Shown: positions 50,084 through 59,019 of the stretch, one piece after another
Position numbering within the stretch: position 1 is the first letter of the stretch
How the letters are laid out: the number at the start of each line of letters is the position of its first letter
From: Streptomyces sp. A2-16
GTDB lineage: Bacteria > Actinomycetota > Actinomycetes > Streptomycetales > Streptomycetaceae
Reading direction: 5' to 3'
Assembly (NCBI RefSeq): GCF_018128905.1
Contig: NZ_CP063808.1
Span: forward strand, 8,494,001-8,558,000
Length of the DNA: 64,000 nucleotides
Program-made: the position numbers and the translations under genes
Notes under the pieces: model-generated
Told to the model about the DNA's origin: nothing
Seen by the model: only the letters and a program-made list of their open reading frames with translations
The model's database searches: none

Positions 50084-51544
50084 ATGCCGGACCCGGCTGT
50101 CCCACCCACCCCACCGGTCCCGCTGGCCGCACTGCTGGCCCGCGAGGATCTCGGGCTGCGGCAGATCGCGGGGCCCTCGGACCCCTCCGCGGTGATCCAC
50201 TGGGCGCACACCTCGGAGATGGCGGACCCGTACCCGTATCTGCTGGGCGGCGAGCTGCTGCTGACGGCGGGGGTGCACATCCCGGAGGCGGCGGGCTCGG
50301 GCACCTACTTCGACGACTACGTCTCCCGGATCGTGGCGGCGGGCGGCGCGGCCCTCGGCTTCGGCCTGGCCCCGGTCCACGACACGGTCCCCCGCGCCCT
50401 GGTCGCCGCCTGCGACACGTACGAGCTGCCCCTCCTGGAGGTCCCGCCCCGGACCACCTTCTCCGGGGTGGCCCGCGCGGTCTGGCAGCTGATGGCCCAG
50501 GCCCGCCACGCGGAGCTCCGCCGTGTCACCGAGGCCCAGCAGAGCCTGGCCGCCGCCGCGTCCCGCCCGAACCCGGTGCCGTCCGTGCTGCGTCAGCTGG
50601 CGCAGCGGCTGGGGGGACGGGCGGTGCTGTTCGGCCCGGACGGGGCGGAGCTGGCGTCCGCGGGGCGCCCGGCACAACCGGTCGCCCGGGAGGCGCTGGT
50701 CGAGCTGGCGCAGGTCGTACGCCCCTCGGGTCCCGGTACGCCGACCGCAGCCACCCATGTCACCGCCGGCACCCACCTCGCCGCCTACTCCCTCGGTGCC
50801 GGGCACGGGTTCGTGCTCGGGGTCGCCGTACCGGGGCGGGAGGCCGGGGACCACACCATCGCCTCCGTCGCCGCCGTGCTGCTGTCGTTGCTCACCGGTG
50901 AGCATCAGAGCGGGTCGGGGGCGGCACGGGCGTCCGCTCTCGTACGGCTGCTGCTGGGGGCGTCCACCGAGGACGTGGCCCCCCTCCTGGGCGCCGGGGA
51001 GTGGATCGTCGTCCATGCCCGGCCCGACCCGCCCACCGCTCCCGACCCCGTCGCAGCCTCCGCGCTCGGTGCCGCGCTCGGGTCGCCGCTGGTCGACGTG
51101 GCACGGGACGTCGTACGGGTGCTGCTGCCCGCCGAGCGGGAGCCGGGCCCGCAGCCGGGGTGGACGCTCGGGGTCAGCGCCGGCGCCGGACCGGCTCAAT
51201 GGGCCGTCGCCGACGCCCAGGCGGGGCGTGCCCTGGCCCGCGCTCGGGCCACCCGCGCCGCGCTGGTCCGGTACGGGGCCCGGCCGGCACTCGCCGACCT
51301 GGTGGCGGAGGAGGACGCCGAGGCGCATGCCAGGTCCCTGCTGGCACCGCTGGCCGCCCCGCTCCCCGAGACCCTCCGCACCTGGCTGTCCCTGCACGGC
51401 AGCTGGGACCGTACGGCGGTCGCGCTCGACGTGCACCGCAACACCGTGCGGCAGCGGATCGCGAAGTGCGCGGCGCTGCTGGAGGCGGACCTGGACGACC
51501 CCGACGTGCGCATGGAGCTGTGGTTCGCGCTGCGGCGACCATGA
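50084..51544 (+). CDS. PucR-family transcriptional regulator
   Basis: The 486-residue protein has an N-terminal purine-catabolism PucR domain (LAREDLGLRQIAGPSDPSAV, WAHTSEMADPYPYLLGGELL). A GGDEF-like middle region follows. The C-terminal helix-turn-helix is LRTWLSLHGSWDRTAVALDV followed by HRNTVRQRI. It should control the divergent symporter-ureohydrolase-ThDP operon in response to its substrate. I chose the ATG at 50084; GGAGGG lies about 11 bases upstream, and an ATG at 50066 lacks an RBS. Confidence 0.9.
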   Translation: MPDPAVPPTPPVPLAALLAREDLGLRQIAGPSDPSAVIHWAHTSEMADPYPYLLGGELLLTAGVHIPEAAGSGTYFDDYVSRIVAAGGAALGFGLAPVHDTVPRALVAACDTYELPLLEVPPRTTFSGVARAVWQLMAQARHAELRRVTEAQQSLAAAASRPNPVPSVLRQLAQRLGGRAVLFGPDGAELASAGRPAQPVAREALVELAQVVRPSGPGTPTAATHVTAGTHLAAYSLGAGHGFVLGVAVPGREAGDHTIASVAAVLLSLLTGEHQSGSGAARASALVRLLLGASTEDVAPLLGAGEWIVVHARPDPPTAPDPVAASALGAALGSPLVDVARDVVRVLLPAEREPGPQPGWTLGVSAGAGPAQWAVADAQAGRALARARATRAALVRYGARPALADLVAEEDAEAHARSLLAPLAAPLPETLRTWLSLHGSWDRTAVALDVHRNTVRQRIAKCAALLEADLDDPDVRMELWFALRRP

Positions 51545-51614
51545 TCACGTGACCCGCGTCCCAGCGTGCGGGATGCGCGGTGATCTCGTGAAGGCGTGCA
51601 TCAGAATGGGGGGC

Positions 51615-52403
51615 ATGCCGATACCCGGGACACCCAGCCGCGCCGAGCTCGTCGACCACCTCGTGAGGACCCGTATCGCGGGCGAGGTGGCCACCCCGCG
51701 TGAGAACAACCTCTCCCACTACCGCCAGCTGGCGAACGGCAACCGCCACTACTGGCTCGGTCTGGAGCTGGGCGACCGCTGGACCGACGAGCAGGACGTG
51801 CTCGCGGTGATGGCGGAGCGGGTGGGCGTCAACGACGATCCGGAGTACCGGTACGGCCAGGACACCATCGACCCGGAGCTGACCGTCGGCGGCCTGGACC
51901 GGATGGCGGCCCGGCTGCGCAAGGCCGCGGACGGGCAGCAGCGGGTGCTGTTCGCCACCGGCCACCCCGGCGGGCTCCTCGACGTCCACCACGCCACCGC
52001 CGCCGCACTGCGATCGGCCGGCTGCGAGATCGTGGTCATCCCGGACGGGCTGCAGACGGACGAGGGGTACGTCATGCAGTTCGCGGACGTGGCGGTCCTG
52101 GAGCACGGCGCCACGCTGTGGCACACCCACTCGGGCGAACCGATGAAGGCCATCCTCACGGCCCTGGAGCGCGAGGGCCGTCCGCTGCCCGACCTGGTCG
52201 TCGCCGACCACGGCTGGGCGGGCTACGCCGGACAGCACGGCGTCGACTCGGTGGGCTACGCCGACTCCAACGACCCGGCCCTCTTCGTCGGCGAGTCGGA
52301 GGGCACGGTCCAGGTGACGGTCCCCCTCGACGACCACGTGGTGAGCCCGCGCCACTACGACCCGATGACGGCGTATCTGCTCGGCGAGGCCGGGCTGCTC
52401 TAG
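51615..52403 (+). CDS. Conserved actinobacterial protein, putative phosphatase
   Basis: The 262-residue protein matches a conserved Streptomyces group usually annotated as phosphatase. Distinctive segments are LFATGHPGGLLDVHHATAAA, VVIPDGLQTDEGYVMQFADV, LWHTHSGEPMKAIL and VVADHGWAGYAGQHGVDSVG. The repeated His/Asp-rich loops suggest a metal-dependent hydrolase, but I know no proven activity. The ATG at 51615 follows a GGGGGG run; an ATG at 51606 is possible. It follows the PucR gene by 70 bases on the same strand. Confidence 0.8.
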   Translation: MPIPGTPSRAELVDHLVRTRIAGEVATPRENNLSHYRQLANGNRHYWLGLELGDRWTDEQDVLAVMAERVGVNDDPEYRYGQDTIDPELTVGGLDRMAARLRKAADGQQRVLFATGHPGGLLDVHHATAAALRSAGCEIVVIPDGLQTDEGYVMQFADVAVLEHGATLWHTHSGEPMKAILTALEREGRPLPDLVVADHGWAGYAGQHGVDSVGYADSNDPALFVGESEGTVQVTVPLDDHVVSPRHYDPMTAYLLGEAGLL

Positions 52404-52619
52404 GGCCTGCCCGGCGGCGGAGCCGAGGCGGTCGGCCGCTGCCGCGGCGGGCGAGCGACTCGGCGGGAGGGCTGCCGTGCGAGTCGTCCGAGCCGGGGAA
52501 GGCGAGGGGCGGCGCCCGACTGCGAGGCTGCCGGGGTCACCGCGTCGGGGAGACCGCGCACCGGGTCCCGTGACGCCGGGCATGATCCACCGGACGGGCC
52601 CTGGGCGGGACCGGGACGC

Positions 52620-53492
52620 TCAGGCTCGCCGCGGTGCGCGGACCACGCCCTCCTGGATGACCGAGATGGCCAGTCGGCCGTCCTGGGTGTAGATGCGGGC
52701 CTGGCCGAGGCCGCGGCCGCCGGAGGCCGACGGGGACTCCTGGTCGTACAGGAGCCATTCGTCGGCGCGGAAGGGGCGGTGGAACCACATGGCGTGGTCG
52801 AGCGAGGCCCCGACGACGTCACCGACGGCCCAGCCGCCCCGGCCGTGCGCCAGCAGGATCGAGTCGAGCAGGGTCATGTCGGAGACGTAGGTGGCGAGGA
52901 CGACGTGCAGCAGCGGGTCGTCGGCCAGCTTGCCGTTGGTGCGGAACCAGACCTGTGAGTGCGGTTCGCGCGGCTCGCCGAACTTCCCGAACGGCGGTTC
53001 CTCGACGTAGCGCAGGTCGATCGCCTCGCGGGCCTCCAGGAACCGCTCGACGACCCTGGGGTCCAGGTGGTCGTAGCCGCGCAGCCGGTCCGCGGAGGTG
53101 GGGAGCGTCGCCGGGTCGGGGGCGGAGGGCATGGGGGCCTGGTGGTCGAAGCCCTCCTCGTGCCGCTGGAAGGACGCGGAGAGGGCGAAGATCGGCTGGC
53201 CGTGCTGGACCGCGAGCACGCGGCGCGCGGTGAAGGAACGCCCGTCGTTCATCCGGTCGACCGTGTAGACGATCGGCGCGCCCGGGTCGCCGGGGCGCAG
53301 GAAGTACGCGTGCAGGGAGTGGGCGAGACGGTCCTCGGGGACCGTCCGCCCCGCGGCGACCAGCGCCTGCGCCGCGACCTGCCCGCCGAAGACGCGGGGG
53401 ACGACGGCGGGGCGGGAGGCGCCGCGGAAGATGTCCTCCTCGATCTGCTCGAGGTCGAGCAGATCGAGGAGGTCCTGGAGTGCCTGGCTCAT
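52620..53492 (-). CDS. tesB: Acyl-CoA thioesterase II (TesB type)
   Basis: The 290-residue protein is a double-hotdog thioesterase: IFRGASRPAVVPRVFGGQVAAQAL near the start, SLHAYFLRPGDP, GRSFTARRVLAVQHGQPIF, and the second half with SLDHAMWFHRPFRADEWLLY (catalytic Asp) and GRGLGQARIYTQDG. It hydrolyses acyl-CoA to free acid and CoA. Only 35 bases separate it from the upstream acyl-CoA dehydrogenase on the same strand, consistent with a shared acyl-CoA role. The ATG at 53492 has a weak RBS. Confidence 0.92.
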   Translation of the reverse strand: MSQALQDLLDLLDLEQIEEDIFRGASRPAVVPRVFGGQVAAQALVAAGRTVPEDRLAHSLHAYFLRPGDPGAPIVYTVDRMNDGRSFTARRVLAVQHGQPIFALSASFQRHEEGFDHQAPMPSAPDPATLPTSADRLRGYDHLDPRVVERFLEAREAIDLRYVEEPPFGKFGEPREPHSQVWFRTNGKLADDPLLHVVLATYVSDMTLLDSILLAHGRGGWAVGDVVGASLDHAMWFHRPFRADEWLLYDQESPSASGGRGLGQARIYTQDGRLAISVIQEGVVRAPRRA

Positions 53493-53527
53493 GGAGTCAG
53501 TTGTATCGGGCAGTAATTGCGCGCGGC

Positions 53528-54685
53528 TTACAGGCCCATGTCCTTCGCGATGATCGACTTCATGATCTCGCTGGTGCCGCCGTAGATCCGGTTGACGCGG
53601 TTGTCCGCGTACAGGCGGGCGATCGGGTACTCGTTCATGAAGCCGTAGCCGCCGTGCAGCTGGAGGCAGCGGTCGATGACGCGGTGGGCGACCTCGGTGG
53701 CGAACAGCTTGGCGCTGGCGGCCTCGGCGGGGGTCAGCTCGCCCGCGTCGAGGGCCTCCAGGGCGCGGTCGACGACGGCCTCGGCCGCGTCCACCTCGGC
53801 CTGGCAGGCGGCCAGCTCGAACTTGGTGTTCTGGAAGGAGGCGACCGGCTTGCCGAAGACGGTGCGCTCCTGGACGTACTCCTTGGCGAACCGCACGGCG
53901 GCCTTGGCCTGCGCGTAGGCGCCGAAGGCGATGCCCCAGCGCTCGGAGGCGAGGTTGTGGCCGAGGTAGTAGAAGCCCTTGTTCTCCTCGCCGAGGAGGT
54001 CCTCGACCGGCACCTTGACGTCGACGAACGCCAGCTCGGCGGTGTCGGAGGTCTTCAGGCCGAGCTTGTCCAGCTTGCGGCCGATGGAGTAGCCCTCGGA
54101 CTTGGTGTCGACGGCGAAGAGGGAGATGCCGTGGCGGCGGTCCTCGGCGGTCGGCGCGGAGGTGCGGGCGCAGACGATCACGCGGTCGGCGTGGACGCCA
54201 CCGGTGATGAAGGTCTTGGAGCCGTTGAGGACGTAGTGCGTGCCGTCCTCGGAGAGCTTGGCGGTGGTCTCCATGCCCGCGAGGTCGGAGCCGGTGCCCG
54301 GCTCGGTCATCGCCAGGGCCCACATCTCCTCACCGGAGACGAACTTCGGCAGGAAGCGCTTCTTCTGCTCGTCGGTGGCGAGCATCTTGATGTACGGCAG
54401 TCCGAGCAGGACGTGCACACCGGAGCCGCCGAACTGCACACCCGCGCGGGCGGTCTCCTCGTACATCACGGCTTCGAACTTGTACGAGTCGATGCCGGCG
54501 CCGCCGAACTCCTCGTCCACGCGGATGCCGAAGACGCCGAGCTCGGCGAGCTTGTAGTAGAAGTCGCGCGGCGCCTGGCCGGCCGCGAACCACTCGTCGT
54601 AGACGGGGACGACCTCGGCCTCGATGAAGGCGCGCAGGGTCTCCCGGAACGCCTCGTGGTCCTCGTTGAACACCGTACGGCGCAC
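53528..54685 (-). CDS. Acyl-CoA dehydrogenase
   Basis: The FAD-dependent dehydrogenase (385 residues from this start) has WALAMTEPGTGSDLAGM, GSKTFITGG, the C-terminal signature LQLHGGYGFMNEYPIARLYAD and GGTSEIMKSIIA. The substrate chain length cannot be read. I chose the GTG at 54685, which has GGAGGT seven bases upstream. Annotators may use the in-frame GTG at 54700, which gives 390 residues. A palindromic AAGCGCTT element lies about 36 bases before the start. It is probably transcribed with the thioesterase. Confidence 0.92.
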   Translation of the reverse strand: MRRTVFNEDHEAFRETLRAFIEAEVVPVYDEWFAAGQAPRDFYYKLAELGVFGIRVDEEFGGAGIDSYKFEAVMYEETARAGVQFGGSGVHVLLGLPYIKMLATDEQKKRFLPKFVSGEEMWALAMTEPGTGSDLAGMETTAKLSEDGTHYVLNGSKTFITGGVHADRVIVCARTSAPTAEDRRHGISLFAVDTKSEGYSIGRKLDKLGLKTSDTAELAFVDVKVPVEDLLGEENKGFYYLGHNLASERWGIAFGAYAQAKAAVRFAKEYVQERTVFGKPVASFQNTKFELAACQAEVDAAEAVVDRALEALDAGELTPAEAASAKLFATEVAHRVIDRCLQLHGGYGFMNEYPIARLYADNRVNRIYGGTSEIMKSIIAKDMGL

Positions 54686-54717
54686 CGCCGCCACCTCCAC
54701 CTGACTGAGAGTCCATG

Positions 54718-54737
54718 TCTAAGCGCTTGCTCAGATG
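54718..54737 (-). promoter_or_regulatory. Candidate operator before the acyl-CoA dehydrogenase
   Basis: The block TCTAAGCGCTTGCTCAGA at 54718-54735 contains the palindrome AAGCGCTT at 54721-54728. It lies just upstream of the leftward acyl-CoA dehydrogenase, in the 106-base gap before the TetR gene. Similar AAGCGCTT-centred elements commonly precede acyl-CoA dehydrogenase genes in Streptomyces. The regulator is not shown. Confidence 0.45.
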
Positions 54738-54791
54738 TTCAAGGTACCGGCCGGTAAGGAGACGCGTCCAGAGGAGATCCCGTAACGCTCG

Positions 54792-55385
54792 TCACGCCGC
54801 CGCGGCCGCGAACGCGCCCCGGGCCATGCGGTGCAGCAGCTCCGCCGTGGCCCCGCGGCCCGGAATCGAGCCGGGGCGGCCCAGGTGCGGAGTGGAGTTC
54901 AGGAGCCCGAAGACGGAGTGCACGGCCGAGCGGGCCGCGGGTTCGGCGAGCGCGGGGTAGACCTCCCGCAGGACCTCCACCCACAGCTCGACGTACTGCC
55001 GCTGGAGCTGCCGCACCAGCTTGCGGTCGCTGTCGCGCAGGCGGTCCAGCTCCCGGTCGTGCAGGGTGATGAGGGGACGGTCGTCGAGGGCGAAGTCGAT
55101 GTGCCCCTCGATCAGCGAGTCCAGCAGCGCCTCCGGGTCCCCGCCGTTCGACTCGGCCGCCCTCCGCTTGCCGCCCGTCAGCAGCCGGCCGCTGATGCCG
55201 ACCAGCAGCTCCGCCAGCATCGCGTCCTTGCCCGCGAAGTGCCGGTAGAGCCCGGGTCCGCTGATCCCGACCGCCGCGCCTATCTCGTCCACGCCCACGC
55301 CGTGGAACCCGCGCTCGGCGAACAGCCGCGCGGCCTCCTTGAGGATCTGCTCGCGGCGGGTGGGGGCGTCGGTTCTGGTGGCCAT
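54792..55385 (-). CDS. TetR-family regulator of acyl-CoA genes
   Basis: The 197-residue protein has an N-terminal TetR helix-turn-helix (REQILKEAARLFAERGFHGV, then AAVGISGPGLYRHFAGKDAM) and a mostly helical ligand domain of about 145 residues. It is divergent from the carboxylase operon, and two palindromic sites lie between them. Control of branched-chain acyl-CoA catabolism, perhaps with an acyl-CoA effector, is inferred. The ATG is at 55385. Confidence 0.9.
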   Translation of the reverse strand: MATRTDAPTRREQILKEAARLFAERGFHGVGVDEIGAAVGISGPGLYRHFAGKDAMLAELLVGISGRLLTGGKRRAAESNGGDPEALLDSLIEGHIDFALDDRPLITLHDRELDRLRDSDRKLVRQLQRQYVELWVEVLREVYPALAEPAARSAVHSVFGLLNSTPHLGRPGSIPGRGATAELLHRMARGAFAAAAA

Positions 55386-55406
55386 GGAAGCAATTCTAGA
55401 CAGGGA

Positions 55407-55454
55407 GGTTAGCGGTCGTTAACCTGAAGGAAATGGTTAACGCTCATTAACAGG
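55407..55454. promoter_or_regulatory. Two TetR operators in the divergent promoter
   Basis: GGTTAGCGGTCGTTAACC at 55407-55424 is a palindrome with one mismatch between its 8-base half-sites. A second related site, GGTTAACGCTCATTAAC, starts at 55435, 28 bases away. They lie between the TetR gene and the carboxylase operon, so they probably serve both promoters. Confidence 0.7.
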
Positions 55455-55482
55455 CGATCACTGGGTGAGGGGACCGCGGGAC

Positions 55483-57099
55483 ATGGATCAGGCACCCGAG
55501 CTGACGAGCGCGGCGGACCCCGCGTCGGAGGCCTGGAAGGCCAACGAGGAGGCCCACCGGGCCCTCGTGGACGAGCTGCGGGCCAAACTCGCCGCCGCAA
55601 GGCTGGGCGGCGGGGAGAGGGCGCGCGAGCGGCACACCGCGCGCGGGAAGCTGTTGCCGAGGGACCGGGTCGACACACTCCTCGACCCCGGCTCGCCCTT
55701 CCTGGAGCTGGCCCCGCTCGCCGCCGACGGGATGTACGACGGACAGGCCCCGGCCGCCGGCGTCATCGCCGGGATCGGGCGGGTGAGCGGGCGCGAGTGC
55801 GTCGTCGTCGCCAACGACGCCACCGTCAAGGGCGGCACCTACTACCCGATGACGGTGAAGAAGCACCTGCGCGCGCAGGAGGTCGCCCTCGACAACCGGC
55901 TGCCCTGCGTCTACCTCGTGGACTCCGGCGGCGCCTTCCTGCCCATGCAGGACGAGGTCTTCCCGGACCGCGAGCACTTCGGGCGCATCTTCTACAACCA
56001 GGCCAGGATGTCGGGCGCGGGCATTCCGCAGATCGCGGCGGTCCTCGGGTCCTGCACGGCCGGGGGCGCCTACGTCCCCGCCATGAGCGACGAGGCCGTC
56101 ATCGTCCGCAACCAGGGCACGATCTTCCTCGGCGGGCCCCCGCTCGTGAAGGCCGCCACCGGCGAGGTCGTCACCGCGGAGGAGCTCGGCGGCGGCGAGG
56201 TGCACTCGCGGATCTCGGGCGTCACCGACCACCTCGCCGAGGACGACGCGCACGCGCTGAGGATCGTCCGGAACATCGCCGCGACCCTGCCCGCGCGCGG
56301 GCCGCTGCCCTGGTCCGTCGAGGCCGCCGTGGAGCCCAAGGTCGACCCCCACGGCCTCTACGGCGCGGTCCCCACCGACTCCCGCACCCCCTACGACGTC
56401 CGCGAGATCATCGCGCGCATCACGGACGGCTCCCGGTTCGCCGAGTTCAAGGCCGAGTTCGGGCAGACCCTCGTCACCGGCTTCGCCCGGATCCACGGGC
56501 ACCCGGTCGGGATCGTCGCCAACAACGGCATCCTGTTCTCCGAATCGGCCCAGAAGGGCGCCCACTTCATCGAGCTGTGCGACCAGCGCGGCATCCCGCT
56601 GCTGTTCCTGCAGAACATCTCCGGCTTCATGGTCGGCAAGGACTACGAGGCCGGCGGCATCGCCAAGCACGGCGCCAAGATGGTGACCGCGGTCGCCTGC
56701 ACGCGCGTGCCCAAGCTGACCGTGGTCGTCGGCGGTTCCTACGGCGCCGGGAACTACTCCATGTGCGGCCGGGCCTACTCCCCCCGCTTCCTGTGGATGT
56801 GGCCCAACGCCAAGATCTCCGTCATGGGCGGCGAACAGGCCGCCTCGGTCCTCGCGACCGTCAAGCGGGACCAGTTGGAGTCCCGCGGGGAGGACTGGGC
56901 CGCCGAGGACGAAGAGGCCTTCAAGGACCCGATCCGCGCCCAGTACGACCGCCAGGGCAACGCCTACTACGCCACCGCCCGCCTCTGGGACGACGGGGTC
57001 ATCGACCCGCTCGACACCCGGCAGGTGCTGGGACTCGCCCTGACCGCATGCGCCAACGCGCCGCTGGGCGACCCCCAGTTCGGCGTCTTCCGGATGTGA
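55483..57099 (+). CDS. Acyl-CoA carboxylase beta subunit (methylcrotonyl-CoA type)
   Basis: The 538-residue carboxyltransferase has the crotonase-like acyl-CoA domain (VYLVDSGGAFLPMQDEVFPD, LGSCTAGGAYVPAMSDE) and the carboxybiotin domain (LFLQNISGFMVGKDYEAGG, VVGGSYGAGNYSMCGRAYSP). The GAFLPMQDEVFPD and NISGFMVG forms are typical of methylcrotonyl-CoA carboxylase beta. With the adjacent biotin subunit, HMG-CoA lyase and acyl-CoA dehydrogenase, a leucine/isovalerate role is the best fit. The ATG at 55483 has GAGGGGAC upstream; an in-frame GTG lies at 55465. Confidence 0.93.
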   Translation: MDQAPELTSAADPASEAWKANEEAHRALVDELRAKLAAARLGGGERARERHTARGKLLPRDRVDTLLDPGSPFLELAPLAADGMYDGQAPAAGVIAGIGRVSGRECVVVANDATVKGGTYYPMTVKKHLRAQEVALDNRLPCVYLVDSGGAFLPMQDEVFPDREHFGRIFYNQARMSGAGIPQIAAVLGSCTAGGAYVPAMSDEAVIVRNQGTIFLGGPPLVKAATGEVVTAEELGGGEVHSRISGVTDHLAEDDAHALRIVRNIAATLPARGPLPWSVEAAVEPKVDPHGLYGAVPTDSRTPYDVREIIARITDGSRFAEFKAEFGQTLVTGFARIHGHPVGIVANNGILFSESAQKGAHFIELCDQRGIPLLFLQNISGFMVGKDYEAGGIAKHGAKMVTAVACTRVPKLTVVVGGSYGAGNYSMCGRAYSPRFLWMWPNAKISVMGGEQAASVLATVKRDQLESRGEDWAAEDEEAFKDPIRAQYDRQGNAYYATARLWDDGVIDPLDTRQVLGLALTACANAPLGDPQFGVFRM

Positions 57100-57105
57100 G
57101 GACCC

Positions 57106-59019
57106 ATGTTTGACACAGTGCTTGTCGCCAACCGGGGCGAGATCGCGGTCCGCGTCATCCGCACCCTGCGCGCGCTCGGTGTGCGCTCGGTGGCCGTCTT
57201 CTCCGACGCGGACGCCGACGCGCGGCACGTCCGGGAGGCGGACACCGCGGTACGTCTCGGACCGGCGCCGGCCTCGGAGAGCTATCTGTCCGTCGAGCGG
57301 CTCCTGGAGGCCGCCGCCCGCACCGGAGCCCAGGCCGTCCACCCCGGCTACGGCTTCCTCGCCGAGAACGCGGCCTTCGCGCGCGCGTGCGCCGACGCCG
57401 GGCTCGTCTTCATCGGGCCCCCCGCGGACGCGATCGCCCTCATGGGCGACAAGATCCGCGCCAAGGAGACCGTCGAGGCGGCCGGAGTGCCGGTCGTGCC
57501 CGGCGGCCGGGACCCCGAACTCGCCGAGGCCGCACGCACGTTGGGCGCGCCGGTGCTGCTCAAGCCCAGCGCGGGCGGCGGCGGCAAGGGCATGCGGCTG
57601 GTCCGGGACCTGACCGTCCTGGAGGAGGAGATCGCCGCCGCCCGCCGCGAGGCCCGTGCCTCCTTCGGCGACGACACGCTGCTCGTGGAGCGGTGGGTCG
57701 ACCGGCCCCGGCACATCGAGATCCAGGTCCTCGCCGACGGCCACGGCCAGGTGATCCACCTCGGCGAGCGCGAGTGCTCGCTCCAGCGACGCCACCAGAA
57801 GATCATCGAGGAGGCGCCCAGCGTCCTCCTCGACGAGGGCACGCGCGCCTCGATGGGCCGGGCCGCGGTCGAGGCGGCCCGCTCCTGCGGCTACCGGGGC
57901 GCGGGCACGGTGGAGTTCATCGTGCCGGGCGACGACCCGTCCTCGTACTACTTCATGGAGATGAACACCCGCCTCCAGGTGGAGCACCCGGTCACCGAGC
58001 TCGTCACCGGCCTGGACCTGGTGGAGTGGCAGCTGCGGGTCGCGGCGGGCGAGCGGCTGCCGTACGGGCAGGAGGACGTCCGGCTGACCGGGCACGCCGT
58101 CGAGGCCCGCGTCTGCGCGGAGGACCCCGCGCGCGGCTTCCTTCCGTCCGGCGGCACGGTGTTGAAGCTGCGCGAGCCCCAGGGCGACGGCGTCCGCACC
58201 GACTCCGGGCTCAGCGAGGGCACGGAGGTCGGCAGCCTGTACGACCCGATGCTGTCCAAGGTCATCGCCTACGGCCCGGACCGGGAGACCGCGCTCAGGA
58301 AGCTCAGGGCGGCCCTCGCGGAGACGGTGACGCTGGGCGTGCAGACCAACGCGGGGTTCCTGCGGCGGCTGCTGGCCCATCCGGACGTGGTGAAGGGCGA
58401 GTTGGACACCGGGCTCGTGGAGCGGGTGGTGGACGACCTGGTCTCCACCGACGTGCCGGAGGAGGTGTACGAGGCGGCGGCGGCCGTACGGCTCGCACAG
58501 CTGCGGCCCGAGGGCGGCGGGTGGACGGACCCGTTCTCGGTGCCGAGCGGCTGGCGGATGGGGGGCACCCCGAAGCCCGTCGGCTTCCACCTGCGGGTGC
58601 AGGACCCCGTCGAGCACGTCCCGCGCGGCGCCCACACCGTCACCGAGGACCAGGTCTCGGTCACCCTCGACGGTGTCCGTCACACCTTCCACCGGGCCGG
58701 CGACTGGGTCGGCCGGGACGGCGACGCCTGGCAGGTGCGGGACCACGACCCGGTGGCCGCGTCCCTCACCGGGTCCGCCCACGCAGGCGCCGACTCGCTC
58801 ACCGCCCCCATGCCCGGCACGGTGACCGTCGTGAAGGTGGCCGTCGGGGACGAGGTCGCCGCGGGACAGAGTCTGCTCGTCGTCGAGGCGATGAAGATGG
58901 AGCACGTCATCTCCGCCCCGCACGCCGGCACGGTCGCCGAGCTGGACGTCACCCCGGGCACGACGGTCGCCATGGACCAGGTGCTCGCGGTCATCACCCC
59001 GGTGGAGGAGGAGAAATGA
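57106..59019 (+). CDS. Acyl-CoA carboxylase biotin-carrying alpha subunit
   Basis: The 637-residue protein combines a biotin carboxylase (FDTVLVANRGEIAVRVIRTL; ATP-grasp loop KPSAGGGGKGMRLV; EMNTRLQVEHPVTE), a linker, and a C-terminal biotinyl domain with the lysine motif EAMKMEHV (biotinylated Lys597). It carboxylates its own biotin, which the beta subunit passes to the acyl-CoA. It starts six bases after the beta subunit stop and its TGA overlaps the HMG-CoA lyase ATG. Confidence 0.95.
   Translation: MFDTVLVANRGEIAVRVIRTLRALGVRSVAVFSDADADARHVREADTAVRLGPAPASESYLSVERLLEAAARTGAQAVHPGYGFLAENAAFARACADAGLVFIGPPADAIALMGDKIRAKETVEAAGVPVVPGGRDPELAEAARTLGAPVLLKPSAGGGGKGMRLVRDLTVLEEEIAAARREARASFGDDTLLVERWVDRPRHIEIQVLADGHGQVIHLGERECSLQRRHQKIIEEAPSVLLDEGTRASMGRAAVEAARSCGYRGAGTVEFIVPGDDPSSYYFMEMNTRLQVEHPVTELVTGLDLVEWQLRVAAGERLPYGQEDVRLTGHAVEARVCAEDPARGFLPSGGTVLKLREPQGDGVRTDSGLSEGTEVGSLYDPMLSKVIAYGPDRETALRKLRAALAETVTLGVQTNAGFLRRLLAHPDVVKGELDTGLVERVVDDLVSTDVPEEVYEAAAAVRLAQLRPEGGGWTDPFSVPSGWRMGGTPKPVGFHLRVQDPVEHVPRGAHTVTEDQVSVTLDGVRHTFHRAGDWVGRDGDAWQVRDHDPVAASLTGSAHAGADSLTAPMPGTVTVVKVAVGDEVAAGQSLLVVEAMKMEHVISAPHAGTVAELDVTPGTTVAMDQVLAVITPVEEEK

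Noticed and set aside
52404..52619. Small gene between the putative phosphatase and the thioesterase
   Set aside because: Frames are short, Arg/Pro-rich and lack RBS; nothing beyond GC-rich spacer is visible.
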